From positions 1-7,168 of the forward strand of contig QMPG01000158.1 in the NCBI GenBank assembly GCA_003648455.1: 7,168 bases of DNA. Direction: 5' to 3'. Of this stretch, positions 1 through 4,744 are shown in pieces. The notes under the pieces were generated by a model. The model worked only from the letters and a program-made list of their open reading frames with translations. It was not told the DNA's origin and made no database searches. Source of the DNA: Bacteroidota bacterium. Lineage in GTDB: Bacteria; Bacteroidota; Bacteroidia; Bacteroidales; B39-G9. Both the position numbers and the translations under genes were made by a program. Positions within the stretch are counted from its first letter, which is position 1. Each line of letters opens with the position of its first letter.

Positions 1-33
1 AAATTTGGGAATTTCATTAACCCCAAATTTGGG
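1..33. repeat. Short direct and inverted AAATTTGGG repeat
   Basis: AAATTTGGG occurs at 1-9 and again at 25-33, and its reverse complement CCCAAATTT lies at 22-30. As a result 22-33 is a perfect 12-base palindrome. The left copy touches the window edge, so the array may continue outside. It could be part of a longer dispersed element covering 1-255. Confidence 0.6.
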
Positions 34-58
34 TATTACTAAATCGGGGTTTACTTGC

Positions 59-82
59 GTGAGCTCACCGCCAGCTGGCGGT
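59..82. repeat. Two overlapping perfect palindromes, GC-rich
   Basis: GTGAGCTCAC (59-68) is a perfect 10-base palindrome and overlaps by two bases the perfect 16-base palindrome ACCGCCAGCTGGCGGT (67-82). The GC content is out of keeping with the AT-rich surroundings, which suggests an inserted repeat or a protein-binding or cruciform-forming element. I recall a CCGCCAGCTGGCGG core as a recurrent intergenic sequence in Bacteroidota, but could not search for it here. Confidence 0.65.
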
Positions 83-88
83 TCGGTT

Positions 89-157
89 CCCGCTTTGCAC
101 CCCACTATCTATCACACATTCATGCAATTCACTTCGTTTTTGCATGAATAAAGCGGG
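89..157. repeat. Nested inverted repeat with two stacked stems
   Basis: The outer arms are CCCGCTTT (89-96) and AAAGCGGG (150-157). The inner arms are ATTCATGCAA (118-127) and TTGCATGAAT (140-149), with a 12-base loop. On the right side the two arms abut (149/150), while on the left they are separated by 21 bases (97-117). This would fold as one long 18-bp stem with a one-sided 21-base bulge. All paired positions are exact matches. Function is unknown; it may be a dispersed palindromic element. Confidence 0.65.
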
Positions 158-353
158 TTAAAATTCCGCAGTGCAATAAATTTCATACTCTATTCAACAT
201 ACTCCTCACTGCGCTTATCTTTTTGGATATCGACACCCCCGATTAAAATCGGAGGCTAATCATATTTTTTCCTTTCAGGAAATTCTGATTTACAGAAGTG
301 TAAGCAACTTATTTCCTGTTTATTAATAATAAGAATCTTGTTAAAACTTTATA

Positions 354-1046
354 TTATAAAACTTCGCAACAAGCTAGCCTTTTAATAAATTTGTCTTTAT
401 TCTCATTAGAGATATTTTCAAAAATTGGCATTTGTTTAATTTTATCGGAATCTGTTTCTCCGTTAATGTTCACAAATATAAGATCGCCTAATTCTGAAGA
501 AATATCATTTTTAAAATCATTGTATGCGCCAATAACTGTTAATTCATTATTACTAATTAAATCTGAATATTTACTCAAAGCAACATCTACCTGATAGTCA
601 ATATTCTTTAAAACATTATTAACAACATTTTTGTTTTCGGCGCTATCAGTAACCAACAAATCAGCTTTTTCGAGATATTGTAATTCATGCTTAATTGAAT
701 TTCTTTCGTTGCTGTAACCATTCATAAATGCTTTAATAGCACCACAATCTGAATGTCCCAAGATTAAAAGTATTGGCGTTTTTAGATGAAAAATTCCATA
801 GTCAACCGAACCTTCGCTGGATAAAATTTGGTTGCCAATATTCTCAACCATAAAAATTTTATTAGTTGCTTCGGGCAATATTACATTTGGCTGAACTCTC
901 GAGTCAGAGCACGAAACCATTGTTATAAAAGGACTTTGGTGGTTTTGAAATTCTTCAAAAAAATTATTTTCATGACTATTAACAAACTCTTTATTCCCTT
1001 TAATTATTTGTTTAATAATTGCATTAATTTCTACTTTTGTTAGCAT
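354..1046 (-). CDS. Beta-class carbonic anhydrase
   Basis: This 230-residue cytoplasmic zinc enzyme interconverts CO2 and bicarbonate. The beta-class signature is complete. The motif CSDSR at 46-50 supplies zinc ligand Cys46 and the Asp48-Arg50 dyad, and HSDC at 98-101 supplies His98 and Cys101. The spacing from Cys46 to His98 is normal for bacterial enzymes, and the length is ordinary. A later segment near 171-196 (VIGAYNDF, then FVNINGE) fits the family core. No signal peptide is visible. I chose the ATG at 1046. The frame stays open up to an ATG at 1103, but that 19-residue extension is translated from the 96-bp repeat and is not family-like. No clear Shine-Dalgarno sequence or TAnnTTTG box lies just upstream. 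The gene may be read through from the Smr gene upstream on the same strand, or may have its own unrecognised promoter. The protein ends in an unusual Cys-Cys pair (226-227). Confidence 0.95.
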   Translation of the reverse strand: MLTKVEINAIIKQIIKGNKEFVNSHENNFFEEFQNHQSPFITMVSCSDSRVQPNVILPEATNKIFMVENIGNQILSSEGSVDYGIFHLKTPILLILGHSDCGAIKAFMNGYSNERNSIKHELQYLEKADLLVTDSAENKNVVNNVLKNIDYQVDVALSKYSDLISNNELTVIGAYNDFKNDISSELGDLIFVNINGETDSDKIKQMPIFENISNENKDKFIKRLACCEVL

Positions 1047-1071
1047 TTTTATATTTCTGTTTTTTTTAATT

Positions 1072-1299
1072 CCACTAATGCAAGATTTTTGCCACGAATG
1101 CACGAGTGTTTTTTTATTAAAGTGTTAATTTTTCTTTTTACTTATTATTCGTGAATTAGTGGCTTATCTCTTTTTCTTTTCTTTTTGCCACGAATGCACG
1201 AATGTTTTTTTATTAAAGTGTTAATTTTTCTTTATACTTATTATTCGTGAATTAGTGGCTTATCTCTTTTTCTTTTCTTTTTGCCACGAATGCACGAAT
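1072..1299. repeat. 96-bp tandem repeat with inverted terminal arms
   Basis: The units start at 1091, 1187 and 1283, exactly 96 bases apart. The first two are complete and differ at only two positions (1106/1202 and 1138/1234). The third keeps only its first 17 or so bases. A degraded arm also precedes the array at 1072-1085. Each full unit has a left arm (GCCACGAATGCACGAAT at 1187-1203, with one change in the first unit) and a right arm (ATTCGTGAATTAGTGGC at 1147-1163 and 1243-1259). The arms are reverse complements at 15 of 17 positions in unit two. A T- and C-rich tract (1167-1186, 1263-1282) links the units. The array fills most of the space between the Smr gene stop and the carbonic anhydrase start, so it would be transcribed on any read-through. 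I recall CACGAATxCACGAAT repeats as widespread in Bacteroidota intergenic DNA. Confidence 0.9.
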
Positions 1300-1306
1300 A
1301 TCTTTT

Positions 1307-2368
1307 TTATTTAATAAAAACCATAGTAGCTCCAAATCCATATTCTTTAAATGAAGCATCCTGAAATCTCAATTTTTTATATTTTGTGCTTAACTCATTT
1401 CTAAGTTTTGTTTTTAACACACCATTACCAACGCCGTGAATAAAAACAATTTTTTTTGTTTTATTTTTAATTGCTTCTTCCAATTTTGTTCTAAACTCAT
1501 TTAACTGAACCTCAAGCATTTCAGTATTCGATAAACCTTTATTGCTATCTAACAAAGCATTAATATGCAAATCAACTTCGGTTATGGCAGATGCTACAAT
1601 TTTGTTTTCTCTTTTAGATGCTATTCTTGGTCTTTTGTTTCCTGATTCTTTTTCACGAATAATCTTTTTAAAATCTTTTTGCGATAATTTATCTAATTCT
1701 TCTTGAATAGCACTTTTATCTAAAAGATTAAAAATCAGTGAATTTTCTTCAAAAAAATCATTCTCTTTAAAACTGTTTTCTTTATAAAACTTAGTAGGTT
1801 TTACTGTAATACTTTGTTGTATTGGTGAAAAAAGCTCACAACTGCCTTTTTTATAAATAATAAATTGGAAAATAAATTCCGGCAAATCGTTTAAATTCTC
1901 TCTCTTAAATGATTCTAATGATAATTTTGTGTTTGCTTCGAGTACTCCGGCATCGGTTCCAAAATAATGACCATCTTTGTTTGTGATGTAATTATACATA
2001 ATATGATAATTACTATCGTTAATTAAATAAGTGTCAAAATCAGAATTAACAATATTATCAGCCTGGGTAGGAACAAAAGCAAAATAAACTTTCACATCAT
2101 TATTATCATCAACAGTTTCTGTTTCAGGATAAAAAATATTTTCTTTTTCAATATGTTCAGTGGGTGTTAAATCTTCCTGTTCAACAGTTTCTGAAACCTG
2201 AGTATATGAACTTTCTTCTTGAGAAACAATCACTTCCGATATTGCAACAGGTACTTCAAAATTATATTCATTTAGAACCAGTATGTTTTTTTTATCAACA
2301 ATTTTTGTAACAGTTCCGCCCCCAACGTCGTTTAAAAACTTTACTTTATCTCCTGTTTTAATTTTCAT
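1307..2368 (-). CDS. DUF2027 and Smr domain protein
   Basis: This 353-residue soluble protein has three visible parts. Residues 1-48 form a small basic, glycine-containing beta segment (GDKV..VGGGTVTKI) like a KOW or Tudor-type fold. An acidic low-complexity linker covers about 50-90. A central DUF2027-like region covers about 91-220. The C-terminal Smr domain covers about 262-353. Smr hallmarks are DLH at 266-268, HGVGNGVLKTKLRNEL at 311-326 (the HGxGxGxL motif) and FGATMVFIK at the end. Smr domains are known from MutS2 and stand-alone proteins as nucleic-acid nicking or RNA-cleaving modules, but the role of this Bacteroidota fusion is not established to my knowledge. There is no MutS ATPase here. 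I chose the ATG at 2368 because residues MKIKTGDKV match a natural domain start. An in-frame TTG at 2422 would overlap the divergent promoter. A TAnnTTTG box lies 33 bases upstream. The stop codon is 7 bases from the 96-bp repeat array. Confidence 0.9.
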   Translation of the reverse strand: MKIKTGDKVKFLNDVGGGTVTKIVDKKNILVLNEYNFEVPVAISEVIVSQEESSYTQVSETVEQEDLTPTEHIEKENIFYPETETVDDNNDVKVYFAFVPTQADNIVNSDFDTYLINDSNYHIMYNYITNKDGHYFGTDAGVLEANTKLSLESFKRENLNDLPEFIFQFIIYKKGSCELFSPIQQSITVKPTKFYKENSFKENDFFEENSLIFNLLDKSAIQEELDKLSQKDFKKIIREKESGNKRPRIASKRENKIVASAITEVDLHINALLDSNKGLSNTEMLEVQLNEFRTKLEEAIKNKTKKIVFIHGVGNGVLKTKLRNELSTKYKKLRFQDASFKEYGFGATMVFIK

Positions 2369-2401
2369 TTCATTCAGTTTTAAAAAAATTTCAATAAGTC
2401 G

Positions 2402-2409
2402 CAAAGTTA
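2402..2409 (-). promoter_or_regulatory. Putative -7 box for the Smr gene
   Basis: On the minus strand this reads TAACTTTG, an exact match to the Bacteroidota sigma-ABfr -7 consensus TAnnTTTG. Transcription would begin about 7 bases further on, near 2395, leaving a 5' leader of roughly 27 bases before the ATG at 2368. I see no convincing -33 TTG at the expected distance. The call rests on the match, the position and the strand. Confidence 0.55.
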
Positions 2410-2411
2410 AG

Positions 2412-2419
2412 TATTTTTG
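2412..2419 (+). promoter_or_regulatory. Putative -7 box for queA
   Basis: On the plus strand this reads TATTTTTG, an exact match to TAnnTTTG. Transcription would start near 2426, giving a very short leader of about 12 bases before the ATG at 2438. It lies only two bases from the opposing box at 2402-2409, and the pair is framed by GCAAA (2401-2405) and TTTGC (2416-2420). No clear -33 element is visible. Confidence 0.5.
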
Positions 2420-2437
2420 CAAAAGATTTTTTTAATT

Positions 2438-3658
2438 ATGAATAAATATAAAGATATTTTAATTGATAGTTTCACTTACGATTTACCAAGTGAAAAAATT
2501 GCCAGATTTCCTTTAGAGAAAAGGGACGAATCAAAACTCTTAGTGTATAAAAATAAGACTGTTAGTCAAGATAATTTTAAAAATATAGACAATTATCTGC
2601 AAGAAAACAGCTTACTTGTTTTTAACAATACGAAAGTAATTCAGGCTCGTTTAATTTTTCATAAAGAAACAGGTGCGAGAGTTGAAATATTCTGTTTAGA
2701 ACCAATTGACCCTTCAGATTTTTCATTGGCTTTTCAGAAAACAGAAAAATGCAAGTGGAAATGTATTGTTGGTAATCTGAAAAAATGGAAAGACAAAAAT
2801 CTTACTCGCACATTTAAATATAATAACAAAGATTATATTTTAACAGCTACAAAAATTGAGAGCAATAATTCGTCACAATATATTGAATTTAGCTGGAATA
2901 ATTCTGAACTCAATTTTAGCGAAGTGCTTGAAGCAATTGGGGAAATTCCAATTCCTCCTTACTTAAACAGAGAATCGGAAGAATCTGACAAAACACGCTA
3001 TCAAACAATTTATTCAAAACATAATGGTTCTGTTGCGGCTCCAACAGCAGGTTTACATTTTACCGATAATGTTTTTGATAAACTTAAAAACAAGAATATT
3101 GATTTTGCCGAACTCACTCTTCATGTTGGTGCCGGAACTTTTAAACCCGTTAAATCGCAAACTATTGGCGAGCACGAGATGCACACCGAGCATATTTTTA
3201 TCAATATCGACACCCTGCAACGCTTAATAAACAACATTGGAAAAATAACTGTAGTGGGAACAACATCGGTGCGGACACTTGAAAGTCTCTACTGGCTGGG
3301 CGTAAAAATTCTCGAAAATAAAAACATAAAATCCCAAGACTTAAAAATCTCACAATGGGAAATTTACGAGCTCAATCAAAACATTACTACTTTAGATGCA
3401 TTAAATGCAGTGCATAAATATATGACTGATAAAGACCGTGTTACCTTATCGTCGACTACACAAATAATAATTGTTCCGGGATATAAATTCAGAGTAATAA
3501 ATTATCTTATAACAAATTTTCATCAACCTAAAAGCACCTTGCTTTTGCTCATTGCCGCATTTGTTGGCGACGATTGGAAAAAAATATATGATTATGCTTT
3601 AAACAATAATTTTCGTTTTCTTAGTTATGGCGATAGCTGTTTGTTGATAAATGACTAG
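2438..3658 (+). CDS. queA: QueA-like SAM:tRNA ribosyltransferase-isomerase, long form
   Basis: QueA transfers and isomerises the ribosyl group of S-adenosylmethionine onto 7-aminomethyl-7-deazaguanine in tRNA, forming epoxyqueuosine at the wobble base of GUN anticodons. Family motifs run through the whole 406 residues: LPSEKIARFP (16-25), NNTKVIQARL (63-72), GEIPIPPYLNR (168-178), RYQT then GSVAAPTAGLHFT (187-209), HVGAGTFKPV (229-238), GTTSVRTLES (274-283), ITNFHQPKSTLLLL (358-371) and RFLSYGDS (393-400). The protein is longer than the E. coli enzyme (about 356). Most of the extra length lies between TTSVRTLES and PGYKF (347-351), a stretch of 63 residues. This matches a long Bacteroidota subgroup as I recall it, so the family is sure but exact equivalence to classical QueA is less so. 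The start is the ATG at 2438; an in-frame TTG at 2417 lies inside the -7 box and would add seven unsupported residues. The gene is alone on its strand and convergent with the DUF4249 gene. Confidence 0.9.
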   Translation: MNKYKDILIDSFTYDLPSEKIARFPLEKRDESKLLVYKNKTVSQDNFKNIDNYLQENSLLVFNNTKVIQARLIFHKETGARVEIFCLEPIDPSDFSLAFQKTEKCKWKCIVGNLKKWKDKNLTRTFKYNNKDYILTATKIESNNSSQYIEFSWNNSELNFSEVLEAIGEIPIPPYLNRESEESDKTRYQTIYSKHNGSVAAPTAGLHFTDNVFDKLKNKNIDFAELTLHVGAGTFKPVKSQTIGEHEMHTEHIFINIDTLQRLINNIGKITVVGTTSVRTLESLYWLGVKILENKNIKSQDLKISQWEIYELNQNITTLDALNAVHKYMTDKDRVTLSSTTQIIIVPGYKFRVINYLITNFHQPKSTLLLLIAAFVGDDWKKIYDYALNNNFRFLSYGDSCLLIND

Positions 3659-3670
3659 TTTGGAATTGTC

Positions 3671-3726
3671 TATTGTTTATTGATTATTGATTGTTGACTA
3701 TTGATTATTGATTATTGACTATTGAG
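3671..3726. repeat. Heptanucleotide tandem array, about 8 units
   Basis: Starting 13 bases after the queA stop codon, eight consecutive 7-base units of the form TATTGAT follow in register. Four are exact (3678-3684, 3685-3691, 3699-3705, 3706-3712); the others differ at one to three positions (for example TATTGAC, TATTGAG, TGTTGAC). It lies in the convergent gap, where no GC-rich hairpin with a T run is seen for either gene. Arrays of period 7 can vary in length by slippage. I recall similar TTGATTA tracts in Bacteroidota intergenic regions. Confidence 0.85.
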
Positions 3727-3758
3727 TGTCATTAATGGTCATTTACTGTTTAATTAAA

Positions 3759-3779
3759 ATTAACAATTAACAATTAATA
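3759..3779. repeat. Second heptamer array, ATTAACA x3
   Basis: ATTAACA occurs twice exactly (3759-3765, 3766-3772) and then as ATTAATA (3773-3779). The array overlaps the stop codon (3774-3776) of the DUF4249 gene on the opposite strand, so its last unit is partly coding. It shares the period of 7 with the array at 3671-3726, and part of it can pair with that array in a plus-strand transcript. Confidence 0.7.
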
Positions 3780-4718
3780 ATTATAATCAGTATTGCGAGC
3801 TAAAATTGAATAAGTTGATTTGTTTGTTCCTGCAAAAATCCCTACTCCATTATTTATGTTTGTGTATACAGTAACAGCCTCTGTAAACGGGCCACCTCCA
3901 TATTTTTGCATGCTTATTGATTTTCGATATAAGTAATAATCTCTGCTGACTGAAAATAAATTAAAATACAACATTGTTGAGTCTGAATAATACTTGTCAA
4001 TTTCGATATTCAAGGTATATGTCTTACCATTAATTACATCATCGTTAAAAATAATAGCATTATCTATTTTTGCATCTTGATCAATTATTGGGTCGTTAGT
4101 ATCGAAATCAATAAATGAAGAATCTACCATCACATACAAAGAATCATCATATTCATCATACCAGCTATATGTTATTTTTCCTGAAACATTTAATAAATAA
4201 TAATTTTCAACATCGGGAGGGTCAGAAAATGTAATTTCGCATCTTAATATATCTTCATCATCGCCAAATGAATCATTGGAAACATTTGATGTGTCAATTG
4301 AAAGTATTTCAACTTTTTCAGGTATATTATTTTCGGCATCTACTTGTTCGCAATTTGGAACATCAACTTCAATTTTATAAGTGTTACCAACAACAGGTTT
4401 AAAATTTGCAATATAATTTCCGTATTCAGTAAATGATAAAGTGTCTTTATACACATTATTTTCATAAATTTTAACAGTCGCATTACTCACAAAATCAATA
4501 TTTGAAGTATTTGAACTGTTATTATTAAAATATGAAACTTCTGTACTCTGCAATATGCTAACACTCTTGCTAATATTCACTTTTAGAATGCTGTCAGAAT
4601 TCATAAGTCCAATAACATCAATATGCTTTTCATTATCGGGAATATCAATATCTACAATCTTTGAGCACGATGAAAAAACAAGAAGTAATAAAAAACTTTT
4701 AACTAATAATTTATACAT
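3774..4718 (-). CDS. DUF4249 family outer-membrane lipoprotein
   Basis: This is a 314-residue predicted lipoprotein. Residues 1-17 form a type II signal peptide (MYKLLVKSFLLLLVFSS) with the modified cysteine at Cys18. The mature part has no membrane segment and looks beta-rich. Features typical of DUF4249 are the early ILKVNISKSVSIL strand (44-56), a TVKIYEN strand (81-87), GNTYKIEVDVPN (111-122) followed by the IPEKVEI segment (132-138), and DPPDVENYYLL (166-176). Length is within the family range and the C-terminus looks complete. Genes of this family commonly sit beside a TonB-dependent receptor, as here: the receptor stop is only 26 bases upstream, so the two are almost certainly one operon. 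The likely role is a surface or periplasmic-face partner of the receptor, but substrate and exact function are unknown. I chose the ATG at 4718 because it gives a proper signal peptide; an ATG at 4736 would add six residues and is possible. Confidence 0.85.
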   Translation of the reverse strand: MYKLLVKSFLLLLVFSSCSKIVDIDIPDNEKHIDVIGLMNSDSILKVNISKSVSILQSTEVSYFNNNSSNTSNIDFVSNATVKIYENNVYKDTLSFTEYGNYIANFKPVVGNTYKIEVDVPNCEQVDAENNIPEKVEILSIDTSNVSNDSFGDDEDILRCEITFSDPPDVENYYLLNVSGKITYSWYDEYDDSLYVMVDSSFIDFDTNDPIIDQDAKIDNAIIFNDDVINGKTYTLNIEIDKYYSDSTMLYFNLFSVSRDYYLYRKSISMQKYGGGPFTEAVTVYTNINNGVGIFAGTNKSTYSILARNTDYNY

Positions 4719-4744
4719 ATCTAAATAAATTAACATTAATCAAA

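Larger units (their letters stand above)
1..353. other. Gene-free left flank rich in palindromes
   Basis: No convincing coding region lies here. The stretch is downstream of the carbonic anhydrase gene, which is transcribed leftwards and stops at 354. Positions 1-255 are crowded with inverted repeats; the main ones are listed separately. Smaller ones are a 7-base pair of arms (CGCAGTG at 167-173 and CACTGCG at 207-213), CCGAT/ATCGG at 239-243 and 248-252, and TTTCCT/AGGAAA at 268-273 and 277-282. Positions 57-103 contain 33 G or C out of 47, far above the surrounding AT-rich DNA. None of the hairpins is followed by a T run on the carbonic anhydrase strand, so I do not call an intrinsic terminator. 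A minus-strand frame is open from 108 to the left edge (possible GTG at 105), but I do not trust it as a gene. Confidence 0.6.

Noticed and set aside
268..282. Intrinsic terminator for the carbonic anhydrase gene
   Set aside because: The 6-bp stem is AT-rich and on the minus strand is followed by A residues rather than a U run.
1..353. tRNA or other structured RNA gene in the left flank
   Set aside because: Hairpins exist but no cloverleaf, anticodon arm or known RNA motif could be recognised.
391..594. Short plus-strand frames at 391-594 and 828-1043
   Set aside because: They lie antisense to the well-supported carbonic anhydrase gene and show no recognisable domain.
1047..1103. N-terminal extension of the carbonic anhydrase from the ATG at 1103
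   Set aside because: The extra 19 residues are encoded partly by the 96-bp repeat and do not resemble the family; the ATG at 1046 gives a normal beta-class start.
1091..1299. CRISPR array suggested by regular repeats
   Set aside because: The 96-bp units are whole tandem copies with no unique spacers, only two full units, and no cas genes nearby.
2369..2437. Upstream TTG starts for the Smr gene (2422) and queA (2417), which would make the two genes overlap
   Set aside because: Both TTG codons lie in or next to the promoter boxes, and ATG codons at 2368 and 2438 begin at the family-like first residues.
3024..3227. Short frame inside queA
   Set aside because: It overlaps core QueA motifs in another frame and has no protein-like features.
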